A stretch of DNA of 64,000 bases, from the NCBI RefSeq assembly GCF_020283565.1, contig NC_060061.1, forward strand, positions 23,721,362 through 23,785,361. Direction: 5' to 3'. The DNA comes from Trifolium pratense (Eukaryota > Streptophyta > Magnoliopsida > Fabales > Fabaceae). Position numbers and translations under genes: made by a program. Every line of letters begins with the position of its first letter. Position 1 is the first letter of the stretch. The notes under the pieces are model-generated. The model made no database searches. It saw only the letters and a program-made list of their open reading frames with translations, and was not told the origin of the DNA. This document shows positions 11,349-23,544 of this stretch, in pieces.

Positions 11349-13274
11349 CTAAAGCAAGAAGAGAATAAGCAAAAAGCCAGAAAAGTAGACAAACGAAGAT
11401 GAAGCTGTTGTAGATGAGTCTCCCATGGCTAATCCAGCTAAATATGACCCATCTGCTAGCATGGTCTCTCCTCCGGATCCTGACCCTGAATTCACAGGAA
11501 CTGAATACCCAATTGGTGTGTCGGTACCCGTGTATTCCACTGACCCCCCTTCGGACCCAGTTCCAATCACAGGATTCCCTGTTCCTGGTAACGCTGTTGA
11601 GGTCCCTGGTAACGTTGTTGAGGTCATTGGAGTTGTTGGATATTGTGATGATTTTTTACTGCAAAACCAAAAAAATCACAATTTTTGACAAAATCAATAA
11701 CAATAAAGTAAGTTGTACGGAGTACTGTGTTACTATTATTACTTACGCTCCTCTTGAGCAAGTGGATTTTTCTGAGCGAGAGTGTATGATTCAATATCTA
11801 ATGAGTGAATATATACTCAAAACAATCAAATAATTAAATAAATGTATGTTTAGATTTGCAATGAGATTAGAATCACCGCCAGTACTATGGTTACTGCCGA
11901 TAAAGATCGCTTCATGCATACTACCTGAATCCTTAACTATAAGTATCTTAGAACTTCACAAAATTAACCTCATTGTCACTAGGACACTTAACATTACCAT
12001 AGAGATACTATTAATACTACCAAAGCATCAACCATCATTATGACTCACTCAACAATAAACCTACTATTAATATCATAAACATTAAAAGTTCATCCTTGGC
12101 TACTATTGCTAAATGGAACAACCAAACCAACCAACAAATCTAAAAGTGAAAATTCTTACACTCAAATAAAGTAAAGCGTGTCCATGATGATGACATTACA
12201 TGACTTTTCAACGCAAAGTTAAACAAACATATCACTAAAGTTAATAAAAATCATAATTTATACGAACAAATATTCACAAATGTCAGATATTATTCTTTAA
12301 AAGGTGAAATATTTAATATATTATCAACATCAATACATTACTTTTCAATAAACAATTTTTAGTAGTTGATTTTTTTTTTTTGACTATTGTGGTATAATGG
12401 ACCCTAATTAACATATATTTAACATAAAAAATAGACTAGTGTTTGATTAATTTTTACCTTGGAGAAGATGGACAAAAAGTAACGGTATAATCCGCAGCAG
12501 TACATGTAAAAGTACTCGTAGCATCATCGTATGCGTAGCTATACGATCTAGGACAAGCATTCTTAAACATCTGTGAGTAAATAGAAGGTTTACAAGTATC
12601 CGGTGAACCATACGCGCCACTACAACAATACTCAGGACTACCAAAAGCCTCACACGCGCTTTTACACGCGCTTCCATCAGAAGCTCTCAACTCCGCCGGA
12701 CATTGCTGGTTCAAATCCGAAGTACATCCAGTTGATTCACACATACCCGACCCACCCGAACCTTCAACAATCATCGGTAAATTGTAACCGTCGACGAGAC
12801 TCACGTCGTAGAAATCTTGTCCTATAGTTCCAAGAGTGAACTCTGCGAGTGTTGCTGGAGGAGCAGCTCCGGCACCGTTGCATTCTATCATGTTAGAGCC
12901 ACAGTCTCCGGTGAGACATGAACCGGTACCGGATCCGTCGAAGTTGCAACCGGTTCGAGCCCAGAACCGACCGGACCAACCGGCTGGAGCTTGGAATGAG
13001 CGGGTTGTTTGTTGGGGAAGTTCGAAACCGGTGCTTCCGAGTGATGGGCTGCCGGCATTTGCTAGAATGCCTGGCCATACTGTGTAATCACATTTGTTTA
13101 CAAATGTGAAGGTGGAACCAGTTACACCTGAACAAAAACAAGTGAGAAAAAAAGTTAGTTTTTTTTTTTTTAAGCTTAAAATGATGAAACATAGGAAAAT
13201 GTGGTGTTTTTACCTTTGGAAGTGAGGAAAAGAAGAGTAATGAGAGTGATATAACTGGAGGCTAGTAGATCCAT
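11349..13274 (-). CDS. Thaumatin-like protein 1 with serine/glycine-rich GPI-type tail
   Basis: Three exons on the minus strand: 13214-13274, 12458-13127 and 11349-11658 (intron phases 1 and 2), giving 346 aa. Residues 1-24 form a signal peptide (MDLLASSYITLITLLFLTSK then GVTG). The thaumatin domain starts 'STFTFVNKCDYTVWPG' and ends 'DYTVTFCPSSP'. It has all 16 cysteines that form the family's eight disulfides, and the acidic-cleft motifs 'LAEFTL' and 'DFYDVSLVDGYNLP'. Exon 3 encodes a Thr/Pro/Gly/Ser-rich region of about 80 residues with LPGT repeats, then a hydrophobic C-terminus (FVYFSGFLLILFLL), which predicts GPI anchoring at the cell surface. Family members bind or cleave beta-glucans or act in defence and development; the exact role is unknown. 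It is a paralogue of the gene at 34855-41407 with the same exon phases. Confidence 0.92.
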
Positions 13275-13653
13275 ATGTTTAATGTAAGGTTGGTTTTTTT
13301 TTTTTTGGTTATTTTGTGTGTTTTCTTTGCTTGGTTTTTTTGAGAGTTGAATGGAGAGAATGTGAGATGTGAATGATTGAGTTGGTGGTGGGAGAGAGGT
13401 GAGAAATTTTGTTGTAATGGCGGTGGTTTGTGAGTGAGGATTTGAGGAAGGGAGTGCAGTGAGTGTTGTTGGGTTGGATAATAAGTGTAGAAACAAGAGG
13501 ACAAAAGAGAGAGTGTTTTCAGGGTAAAAAGTAAGACCATGAAATGAGGGAACTGTGGTGTGGGGCTATTGTATTGGATGCCCATAACCTGGGTGTGTGG
13601 ACAAATTAATAAATTAATACTAATGTCTCGTTTGGATTAATTTATTTTTGAAT
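13275..13653 (-). promoter_or_regulatory. 5' flank of thaumatin-like gene 1
   Basis: The region upstream of the ATG at 13274 is strongly pyrimidine-rich on the minus strand to about 13500, with many CTC and CAC runs, as in many plant 5' UTRs. No clear TATA box was identified. Open frames here (13176-13585) result from this bias. Confidence 0.4.
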
Positions 13654-13928
13654 AGTTTAATTAGTAAAATGATCTCTTAAAGGTATTTTTAGTTTTTACA
13701 TTGGTCTCTTAAAGAAAAAATGTCTAAATAGGTCCCTTAAAATAAAAATATCTGAATAGGTCCCTTAAAGACATATCCGTTAATCAGTTAGTTCTATTCG
13801 AACCTTTTTTTATGGACCAAACTGATTAACAGAGATGTCTTTAAGTGACCTATTCGGACCTTTTTTTTCTTGAAGGGACCAATCTAAAACCAAAAATGTC
13901 TTTAAGGGACCATTTTACTAATTAAGCC
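13654..13928. mobile_element. Hairpin MITE with 'ggtcccttaaag' motif (copy 2), 9-bp TSD
   Basis: Same family as 10045-10343. The left end reads AGTTTAATTAGTAAAATG and the right end ..CATTTTACTAATTAAGCC. The 9-bp sequence TTTTTGAAT flanks both sides (13645-13653 and 13929-13937), pointing to a Mutator-like origin. This copy is shorter and more diverged than copy 1. Confidence 0.78.
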
Positions 13929-13937
13929 TTTTTGAAT

Positions 13938-14372
13938 TTATGCATACATTTTATACGATATAAATTAAGTTTTATATTATTTTATAAGTTCACACTAGTA
14001 AAAATTGTATTTTTATAAACTATTTTATCAAAATTACCTTAACAAACTTATAATAATATATAAAAATTACGTAAGCTCAAAAATAAATTAATTCAAACAT
14101 AACCTAACAATGAAGCCAATGCACTAAACACACACTTACCTTAGTGTTTTTTTCCACGGAAAATGTTGGGGGAGAACATAGGCTAAACGAAATTAAAATA
14201 AAATTAATATGGGTAAAATAATTATATATATATATATATATATATTTGATAATTTTTTTTTTGAACTAAGCAAATTTAATTCATATCATTAACTAATAAA
14301 TGTTCAATACATAAGGGAATAATCTCAAATCTATGGAAACTAGCTCAAATATTGGCTGCCCTAGCAAGAGTA
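13938..14372. other. AT-rich spacer with (TA)n microsatellite
   Basis: No gene is supported. A TA dinucleotide run lies at about 14224-14245. The copia element begins at 14378. Confidence 0.5.
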
Positions 14373-14377
14373 TGAGC

Positions 14378-14545
14378 TTATAGAATAGAATATTCTCGTC
14401 ATTAAGAATAATTATATGTGTAATTATTTGTATTTATTCTCATTTATATTTGTCATTATTCATAGGCTTGACTAGACTATGATCATTGTATATATATATA
14501 CACTCTTGAGAATATCAATGAACACAAGCATTCCATTATCTTACA
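14378..14545 (+). repeat. 5' LTR of copia element 1
   Basis: 168 bp, ends ..TTACA followed by the primer-binding site. It begins TTATAG where the 3' copy begins TGATAG, so the canonical TG terminus has been mutated here. Confidence 0.93.
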
Positions 14546-14981
14546 TGGTATCACCCTAACCGATCCCTCTTTCTACACATACAAACAAAAAAAAAACAAA
14601 AAAACAAAAAAAAAAAACAAAACAAACAACAACAGAGAAACGCGTAACAGAGAAAGCTTAACCACTGTTTCTTCTTCTTCTTCCTCGAGCAAACACTCTG
14701 TTCCTCGCACCGCCGCCGCACCTCCTTCCACTTCGTGCCGCCGGCATTTCCGATCTACAGCTTTCTGACTTGCCTCTGTGTTGTTTACTCATCTCCGGTC
14801 GTGATTCTCTTTGCTCCGATCGTTTTCTGTTGTGGCTCATCTCCGATCGTGATTTACTTTGGTTGTTCTGTGTTTTTCTTTGCGCAACTACAGCCACGTC
14901 TACAGTGTTCGTGTTGTTCTTCACTGTTGAGGTTCAATTTAAGAGTTTGTTCTCTGTCCGTGACATCCTTCATCAAACATC

Positions 14982-17900
14982 ATGTCTGATTCGGAACACA
15001 GCAACACCTCTGCCACTGGTGGTTCCAAGGCTACCACGCTCACAAGTTCAAAATCTGAGTTTCATCCGGCCCTTGCTGTTTCAAACATTAGGAACCACAT
15101 TCCTATTGTTCTTGAGATGGAGAAAGACTTATATGACACGTGGGCTGAACTATTTCGCATTCATACTCGCTCTCATCGCGTTCTACATCATATTATTCCC
15201 TCAAATGACAAAAAACCACCGACTGATACCTCTAGTGATGAGTATGAACAGTGGACCACTCTTGACTCTACCGTCCTTCAGTGGATTTATTCCACTATTT
15301 CTACTGATTTGCTGACCACTATTCTGGAACCCAACTCCACCGCAATGGAAGCATGGAATCGTTTGGCAAATATTTTTCAGGACAATAAAACCGCTCGTGT
15401 TGTTGCCCGTTGAGCAAGAGTTCTCCAACATTCGTATGGAGGATTTTCCCAATGTATCTGCTTACTGTCAGCGTCTTAAAATGCTCTCTGACCAATTGAA
15501 GAATGTTGGCTCTCCTGTAAACGATCATCGTCGGGTTCTTCAGTTGATATCTGGTCTTCCAGAAGCCTACCGCATTTTTGCCACCTTCATTCGCCAGAGT
15601 AATCCTCTTCCTGATTTCTATGAGGCTCGCTCTATGCTCATTTTGGAAGAAGCCGGTATGGCTAAAATGGCAAGCACTAGCTCTCATTCTGCTATGCACA
15701 CCACTCAGCAGCGACCTTCTGAAGACATATCTCAGCGTGGAAATCGTCGTCCCGGCAACCGCTCTCGCTCCCGTGGCAACCAGGGTCGCGGAGGGGGACG
15801 TGGTAACCGTAATGGACCTCAGTCTGGAGCTCCCAGCACCCCTCCATCATGGTCCTCTCCTCCTTGGCAGCAACAACAACAATATGCAGCCTGGCAACCA
15901 TGGAGTTGGACCCCACCACCATGGGCTATGCCTCTGTGTTCGTATCCCACCTCTTAGTGGACACGCCCTACCGGTCCTCCGAAGCAACCAGGCATCCTAG
16001 GACAGCGTCCTCAAGCATATGCAGCTGCTACATCATCTCAAATACCGACAGACATTGAGGCCGCTATGCACACCATGTCTCTCCACACTCATGACAATCA
16101 GTGGTACATGGATACAGGCGCAACATCTCACACGACAGCATCACGAGGTAATCTCTCATCTTACTTTCCTTTAAGTAATTCAAATCAGAAAGTTATTGTT
16201 GGTAGTGGCCATGGAATTCCAATTCAAGGCACCGGACACACACACATTGCCACCTCTCACAAACCACTTAACTTAAATCATGTCCTGCATGCCCCGAAAA
16301 TTATTAAAAATTTAATTTCTGTGAGACGACTCACCATTGACAACAACGTCTCTGTTTCCTTTGACCCTTTTGGTTTTACTGTATCTGATTTTCAGACGGG
16401 GATCCCTCTCATGAGATGTGACAGCCGTGGCGACCTATATCCAGTCACTACTCTCTCTAGTTTTGTCGGTCTTACGTCCAGTCTCTGGCACGATCGTCTT
16501 GGTCATCCTGGCGCGTCTGTTTTAAATTCCCTACGCAATAATAAGTTCATATGTTGTGAACCTTTTAATTCTTCTGTTATTTGTGATTCTTGTGTTTTAG
16601 GCAAACAAGTTAAATTGCCATTTTTTAATTCTCAAACTACAACTTTAATGCCTTTTGATATTTTACATAGTGATTTGTGGACATCTCCAATTTTAAGTTC
16701 TGCTGGTCATAAATATTATGTCTTATTTTTGGATGATTTTACAAATTTCTTATGGACCTTTCCTATTAGCAGAAAATCTCAAGTATTTGAAATGTTCACG
16801 TCACTTACAAAACTTATTCAAACACAATTTCTGCAAAGTGTAAAATATTTTCAATGTGACAATGACGGTGAATATAATAACGAGCTATTTCGAAAATATT
16901 GCACCAATAATGGTCTTGTCTTCCGTTTCTCTTGTCCTCACACATCCTCACAAAATGGAAAAGCGGGACGCAAAATAAGAACCATTAATAATATGATACG
17001 CACTATGTTAGCTCATTCTTCTGTCCCCGCATCATTCTGGCATCATGCTCTTCACATGGCAACTTATCTTTTAAACATTCTTCCCTGTAAAATACTTCAA
17101 AATCAGTCACCAACACAAGTCTTATATCACCGGGATCCGACCTACACACATCTACGAGTTTTTGGTTGTCTATGTTACCCGTTATTCCCGTCCTCTAACA
17201 TTCATAAGTTACAATCTCGTTCTACTCCGTGTGTCTTCTTGGGCTATCCGCCGAATCATAGAGGCTACAAGTGTTTTGATTTGTCAAATAGAAAGTTAAT
17301 AATTTTGAGGCATGTTATCTTTGATGAAAACCAATTTCCCTTCACCAAGATATACTCCCCTTCCCCTCACTCTTATAACTTCCTAAATGATGACCTACAC
17401 CCCTACCTTGTACATCAGTGGCAAAATCAAATATTACCACCTGTTGCACACAACCAATCAACTCCAACAAACATAACTAACCAACCACCTTCACCATTAA
17501 ACCAACATTCACTATCTCATAACTCCCTGACCAACTCGCCTACTACAACCTCATCTCCCTCACCACCACCAATTCAACCACATCCACCTCCGCCTACACG
17601 AACCATCACCACCCGTAGCATGAAAGGCATTGTCAAACCCCACAAATTTTTTTCCTTATCAGTCTCTCAACCTGACCACACCATCTCTCCCATACCTAAA
17701 AACCCCAAACTAGCCTTATCCGACCCGAATTGGAAATCTGCAATGCAATCTGAATTTGATGCTCTTATTAGAAATAAGACTTAGGATTTAGTTCCTCGTC
17801 CGTATGATGCTAACCTTATTCGATGCATGTGGATTTTTAGGCATAAGAAAAATTCTGATGGCTCATTTGAGCGTTATAAGGCTCGTCTTGTAGGTGATGG

Positions 17901-19243
17901 CAGGTCACAGGTTGCAAGAGTGGATTGTGATGAAACTTTCAGTCCCGTGGTGAAACCAACTACCATTTGAATCGTACTCATCATTGCTCTATCAAAGTCT
18001 TGGCCCATTCATCAACTGGATGTGCAAAATGCTTTTTTACATGGTGATCTCCATGAGACTGTCTACATGCATCAGCCATTAGGTTTTCGCGACCATCAAC
18101 ATCCAAATTATGTCTGTCGATTGAAGAAGTCACTTTATGGTCTCAAGCAAGCGCCTAGAGCATGGTACCAACGCTTTGCTGATTATGTTGCCACCATTGG
18201 GTTCCACCATAGCACATTAGACCACTCCCTCTTCATATATCGACGGAGTTCCGACATGGCCTACATTCTTTTATATGTCGATGACATAATCCGTATCACC
18301 TCCACTCAGACCCTTCGCAAATCTATTATGTCTCTTTTAGCATCCGAGTTTGCGATGAAGGATTTGGGTCCACTGAGTTATTTTTTGGGTATTGCTGTCT
18401 CTCGTCATCCTAGTGCCATCTTTCTCAGTCAAAGTAATTATGCTTCAGAGATCATCGAACGAACGTGCTGGCATGGCGTCCTGCAAACCGTCAGCCACTC
18501 CTGTTGACACCAAACAGAAACTTAGCACCTCCTCTGGCACACCTTATGAGGATCCCTCTTTATATCGGAGTCTTGCAGGGGCTTTACAATATCTCACCTT
18601 CACTCGACCTGACATATCTTATGCAGTTCAACAAGTTTGTCTTCACATGCATGCACCTCGCACCGAACACATGCTGGCTCTCAAGCGCATTTTGCGCTAT
18701 GTTCAGGGTACACTACATTTTGGATTACATTTATCACCATCCCCTATTACACAGCTCATCTCCTACACTGACGCTGATTGGGGCGGGTGTCCCGACACTA
18801 GACGCTCCACATCTGGTTACTGTGTGTTTCTCGGCGACAATCTTATCTCTTGGTCTTCCAAAAGGCAACCGACTCTCTCGCGTTCTAGTGCTGAAGCAGA
18901 ATATAAAGGTGTTGCTAATGTTGTCTCTGAGTCGTGTTGGATACGTAATCTTCTTCTGGAGCTCCATTTTCCTATTCCTCAGGCCACTTTGGTGTATTGT
19001 GACAATGTTAGTGCCATTTATCTCTCTGGTAATCCTGTGCAACATCAGCGCACAAAACATATTGAGATGGACATTCATTTTGTTCGGGAAAAAGTAGCTC
19101 GTGGTCAGGCACGCGTTCTTCATGTTCCTTCCCGACATCAGATTGCAGACATCTTCACCAAAGGGCTTCCCCGCATTCTCTTTGATGATTTTCGGACCAG
19201 TCTAAGCGTCCATGAACCTCCCGCTTCGACTGCGGGGGTGTGA
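14982..19243 (+). pseudogene. Broken gag-pol polyprotein of copia element 1
   Basis: The coding region is cut by a frameshift near 15397-15413, stops at 15955-15957, 17782-17784 and 17968-17970, and a frameshift near 18460-18475. Recognisable parts: gag (14982-15950; arginine/glycine-rich tail but no CCHC zinc knuckle seen), aspartic protease motif DTGATSH (from 16111), GAG-pre-integrase HHCC region (WHDRLGHPG), integrase core, RT with the YVDD motif (18274-18285), and RNase H (SSAEAEYKG). In the integrase D,D,E triad the expected glutamate codon is GGA (glycine) at 16966-16968 within 'NGKAGRKIR'. The copy cannot make its own proteins and would need help in trans to move. Confidence 0.93.
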
Positions 19244-19406
19244 TAGAATAGAATATTCTCGTCATTAAGAATAATTATATGTGTAATTATTTGTATTTAT
19301 TCTCATTTATATTTGTCATTATTCATAGGCTTGACTAGACTATGATCATTGTATATATATACACTCTTGAGAATATCAATGAACACAAGCATTCCATTAT
19401 CTTACA
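19241..19406 (+). repeat. 3' LTR of copia element 1
   Basis: 166 bp, TGATAG..TTACA, preceded by the polypurine tract and followed by the target duplication TGAGC. Confidence 0.93.
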
Positions 19407-19411
19407 TGAGC

Positions 19412-20479
19412 AACCAAATTCGTTTGTCTCCTAACAAACTTAACCTCAAAGTTTACATAAGAAAATGACATAAGAAGAATAATTCGCTTGATAAATATTA
19501 TTTATTTTTTTTCTTTTGTCAAAAAAAAAAAAATTATATTTTTAAACTTTAAATATACAAGTTTTGAGACAATTTTTTTATTAATATGCATAATTAGTAC
19601 CTCAATAATACTGTTTAGCATTTTCTTAACTATTTCATACTTTCTCTGTAATACTTTATAAGCAAGATTGCACTTTTTAGATTAATGTATGGAAATGGAT
19701 TATCTGCAGTCACGGGACCATCCGGTATTATCACAGTCTTCCAAAATAATGGAAAAAGAAAAATGTTAAAAAGAGAGATAAATATTGATGGTTGAGATTA
19801 ATACTTGAGAGTATCCAGTGGAAAACCCACCAGAGAGAATCCACTCTCTATTTAATTTATTTTGTCTATAGTAAAAACCAATAATATAGAAGTGTAATTT
19901 CACTTATAAGTGTCGGATTGATTCGGTTTGCGGTTTTATTTTTGGATGAGTTCAGCTAAGAATGCTTTTCTTTTTAACTGACAGGCCCGACCCCAAAGGG
20001 GTTGCAAGGTGAGCGCCAACATCGGTCCTCCGAATTTCGGAGGCCTCAACTCAAAATTTTGAGGTAGTATAATAATAGTCATATATTGTTAGTATTTATA
20101 AAATAACAAATGTAGTTGACAAATTAATTTTAAACCCTATAATAATAGTTATATATTAGTAATGTTAATTTTAAGATCCTATAATAGTTACAAGATTCTC
20201 ACCTCCTAACCGAATTTTCTTCGTAAGCATGATCTATGGAATCGAATTCAAGACCACATGTTTAAGGGGACGAAAACTCTTACTACTTAAACCAATTCAT
20301 AGTTGAATGTTTCTTATGTTACTTATAAATTATTTTTTTTAAAAAAAAATTAACATTTTTTTATATACGGTCCAGTTTTAATTTTTAAAACGAGTCTCCA
20401 AATAGTTGGGACCGTCCCTACTAGCTGATGACCGATAATTTATAGTTTATGGCTGATAGTTGTTGACTTATGGCTTATA
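19412..20479. other. AT-rich intergenic stretch
   Basis: No gene is supported. A GC-richer patch at about 19978-20040 ('aggcccgaccccaaagggg') may be part of an old repeat. The open frames are short and unstructured. Confidence 0.45.
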
Positions 20480-20728
20480 CTTCTTCCGTTCCAAAATAAA
20501 TGATCTAGTTAATCACCGTTACGTTTTTCAATATACAACTTTAATCGTTAATATTTTAAATTATATTTTATTAAAAATTATAAAAATTATATATTTTGAA
20601 AATACTCACCAAGACAAATCAAACAACATCTCATATGTTAATATTTGTATTTATATATATAATCAAAGTAGATCATATGAATAGTACACAAAGTAAAAAA
20701 TAAATCGTCTATTTTAAAACGGAAGAAG
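20480..20728. mobile_element. Stowaway-like MITE, TA duplication
   Basis: The left end is CTTCTTCCGTTCCAAAATA and the right end, reversed, CTTCTTCCGTTTTAAAATA, with TA outside both ends (20478-20479 and 20729-20730). At 249 bp and non-coding it fits a Tc1/mariner-derived Stowaway. Confidence 0.75.
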
Positions 20729-20748
20729 TAACTAATAAGATAAGGAAA

Positions 20749-20922
20749 ATGCTAAACAGTGCCCCCAGGGCACTGGTTAAGCATTTAAAAATAGAAATTC
20801 TGTCTTGAAATGCGTGCATTCAATACATCAAAAGTATAAAAAGTTGTCTTTTCAATATTTATTTTATTTTTTATTTTCTTTTTTGATATGCTTAACAAGT
20901 GTCCCAAAACACTGTTTAGCAT
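20749..20922. mobile_element. Small inverted-repeat element
   Basis: The left end ATGCTAAACAGTG..ACTGGTTAAGCAT pairs with the right end, reversed ATGCTAAACAGTG..ACTTGTTAAGCAT, giving about 35-40 bp of inverted repeat around an AT-rich centre. The target duplication is not clear. Confidence 0.55.
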
Positions 20923-21361
20923 GACCCATAAGATAATTGAAGTGTTTAATAAAATTAACCATAACATAATTGAAGTGTAAGTGTTTGATTAAATTAACCA
21001 TTAAGTCTCTCTTGCCACATTTAGCCAATATCACTACTGTGATGTGACAGAGCATTGGATTCCATTATGTCCATTATTTTTATGCCGCATATAGTTACAC
21101 CATCGTAACCTGAATTTTTTTGACTTTCAAGCCTATGAAACTGAAAATGTACTGTAAATAAATCCGTAAACAAATTTAGTTGCTGGTGGATTTCTCAATC
21201 CCTCCTTTGACTCTTGGTCCAACCCAAAAGTAGTTCTTTTTTAAGTGTTGACAGGAGAATCACATTCACATTTAATTATCTACTAACACTTGTGTCACGT
21301 TATGTTTGTGAATTTTTCAAATTTTATTAAGTTGAATATGGATGATGAGTTCACACCCTAA
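20923..21361. other. AT-rich spacer
   Basis: No gene, RNA or repeat with recognisable ends was found. Confidence 0.5.
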
Positions 21362-21489
21362 GAGTCTGTTTGGTTTGAGGAGAGAAAGTATGAGGAAAGA
21401 AAATTACGTAAACCAATGAATAAATTTGGACTAAAGTTACTTTAAATTCATTCATTGATTTGCGTAATTTTTTTTTCTCTTTCGGACCC
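21362..21489. mobile_element. Harbinger-like MITE, 128 bp, TSD TAA
   Basis: GAGTCTGTTTGG at the left and ..TTTCGGACCC at the right, with TAA directly outside (21359-21361 and 21490-21492). The left half (aaattacgtaaaccaatgaa) and right half (ttcattgatttgcgtaattt) are complementary, so the element folds into a hairpin. Confidence 0.7.
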
Positions 21490-23540
21490 TAAATTACTAG
21501 AGGATTATTTTGATAATTTCAGAAGACGTGTGAGAAATGATAAGGGAGCGAAAAAAAAATTGAATTATAAAAAAGATTTGTGCTGGTGATTAGTTCTTCA
21601 CGGTCGAGATATAAAAAGAGCCCCCACTTTGCTCTCAATTTTAACTTATGCAAAGTAAACTTTTTTAAAGAATGTTTATGTCCAAAGGATGATACAAAAT
21701 AGTGCATTCAAGCATCTTATCTTATCAAAGAAAAGAGTGGAAACTTGAAAATTAAACCTCAATTGATGAGCACATTATACTTGGGTGCTGCATGATTCAA
21801 AGACTTCCCAATATAAAATTAATAATGTTGGGTTTAGATTTCAAAACAAAATGTTTTGGACTAAAGTTGAGTTACCATTGCCAATGGATTGGGTTTAACA
21901 AAGTTCGAATTTCAACAAAGAGAAATATTCATATTTAATATACCTTGCAGCATGATTTCATTATTACTTTCACCCAGGATCATTTTATTACTTTCACCCA
22001 GGATCCTTGTAGCATGATTTCAAATCATATAATGGAATAATCTAAGTCTTTCAAATATCTCTTCATATGTGTTGGAACTGCTTAAACTTATACCTTTTTG
22101 TAAGTGAGCCAATTGATTGATCTACAATATATAAAAAATAATAAACTCTTAAAAAGAATTCTAAAAGATTCTTCAATAGACTCAAGATTTGGCTGTGGAT
22201 TTTGGATTCAATAGAAATCAAAGCAAGACTATGTATGTGTTTGGTTCTGCGGTGGGAAGAATTGATTCTGACAGAATTGAGTTTGATAGAATTGATTTTG
22301 GTTAAAAGTGAGTTGAGCTGAATTGATTTATGTTTGGATAGATTAACTAAAAGTGATTCTCAATATTTTATGTTGTTTGGATAATTTGAATCAAAATTAC
22401 TTTTTAAATGTGTAAATTACCAAAAGGGTCTTTAACCAATATAAATGTATAAGATATAGGTTTTAATTGTATTTAAAAATAGTCGTAAAAAAAATTGTAT
22501 TTAAAAATTTAATAAATAAACTTGATACATAATGTTTTAATAAATTTGTATGAAGATAAAAAATTAAAAAAAAAACATTTGTGTGAAAAACACATAAAAT
22601 ATAGAGCAACTTCTCATAAAAAATTAAATAAAATATAGAGCAACTTAATAAAGTCTTGTAAAAAACAAAACTTGATTAGGGTAACTTGTTTAAAGACCCT
22701 GCTTAAAAAAACTAGTTTAAAGAGACCCGTGCATTCGCACGAGTCACTGACTTTTATACTATATTTAAGTTTGTCATTATATTATAGTAAAAAATTTATT
22801 TAAAATAAAATATTTAAAAATTTGTTATATTGTTAAAATGTAAGTGAAACTATTGTGCTATTTTTTGTAAAACTTATTAAATGAATAAATTTGATTATAA
22901 TTGTCAATGATAAATTATCCAATTTTTTATGTATCCGTCACAAATAATAATCCCGTGTATATTTTTTAATAAAAAATTTGATTAACAAATAAATACTATT
23001 AACTAAAATTGATTTTGAATGTGTAATTACCAAAATGGGAGAATAAACATTGTTTCCAGCAAGTTTTTTAAAATCTGTCAAAAAAAGCAAGTTTTTTAAA
23101 AATAAAATAACAGTTACAATTAAAAAAAACATGGAGAAAAGGGTAATAGCAAAACAAAAACACCCAAACGGGCTTAAAAAATACACAAATGGGCCGGGTC
23201 AATAGCCCCATTGTTTTCTTCTTCTTCAACCTAAACAAAGTAGCCGCCGTACCAGAAGAAAAACAAAACCAGAAAACTAGCAACAACATAACCTTAGAGG
23301 GTAATAGAGGAAGATGAAGAAAAATAAACATGCCACGCACTGATAAATTCTAAAATCGATTCAATTCAACGCAGAAGCTAGGAATAGTGGCTTCAGAAAA
23401 ACTCGCGTTTGCCTTCAAAATCACGGCTACAGAATTGCGTTTCAATTTTATCCAAACAATCCGAAAAATGACAAAATCGCGTTTCGAGGCGTTAGAATCA
23501 CGTTTCGAGCTTTCCACCGCCAAACCAAACAGACGCTATA
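21490..23540. other. Repeat-derived intergenic region with a Helitron-like terminus
   Basis: No host gene is supported. 22234-22400 begins like a small element ('gtgtttggttctgcggtgg'). A loosely complementary end appears at 23508-23540 ('ccaccgccaaaccaaacaga'), suggesting one interrupted inverted-repeat element. Inside it, CTAG at 22712-22715 is followed by 'gacccgtgcattcgcacgagtc', the mirror of a Helitron 3' hairpin end read on the minus strand. The boundaries are not resolved. Confidence 0.35.
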
Positions 23541-23544
23541 ACTA

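Larger units (their letters stand above)
14378..19406 (+). mobile_element. Ty1/copia LTR retrotransposon, full length, defective
   Basis: A complete element of 5,029 bp flanked by the 5-bp duplication TGAGC (14373-14377 and 19407-19411). Short LTRs lie at 14378-14545 (168 bp) and 19241-19406 (166 bp). They differ by one substitution (second base, TT against TG) and one TA unit in a dinucleotide run. A primer-binding site TGGTATCA begins at 14546, right after the 5' LTR. A G-rich polypurine tract (gcgggggtg) precedes the 3' LTR. The order gag, protease, integrase, RT, RNase H defines the copia superfamily. Near-identical LTRs mean recent insertion. Confidence 0.95.

Noticed and set aside
12836..13109. 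Plus-strand open frames over thaumatin-like gene 1
   Set aside because: They are antisense shadows of the GC-richer coding exon. The minus-strand thaumatin domain with 16 cysteines is clearly the real product.
14658..14924. Minus-strand frame opposite the copia leader
   Set aside because: It lies in the untranslated leader of the copia element and has only low-complexity Arg/Ser content.
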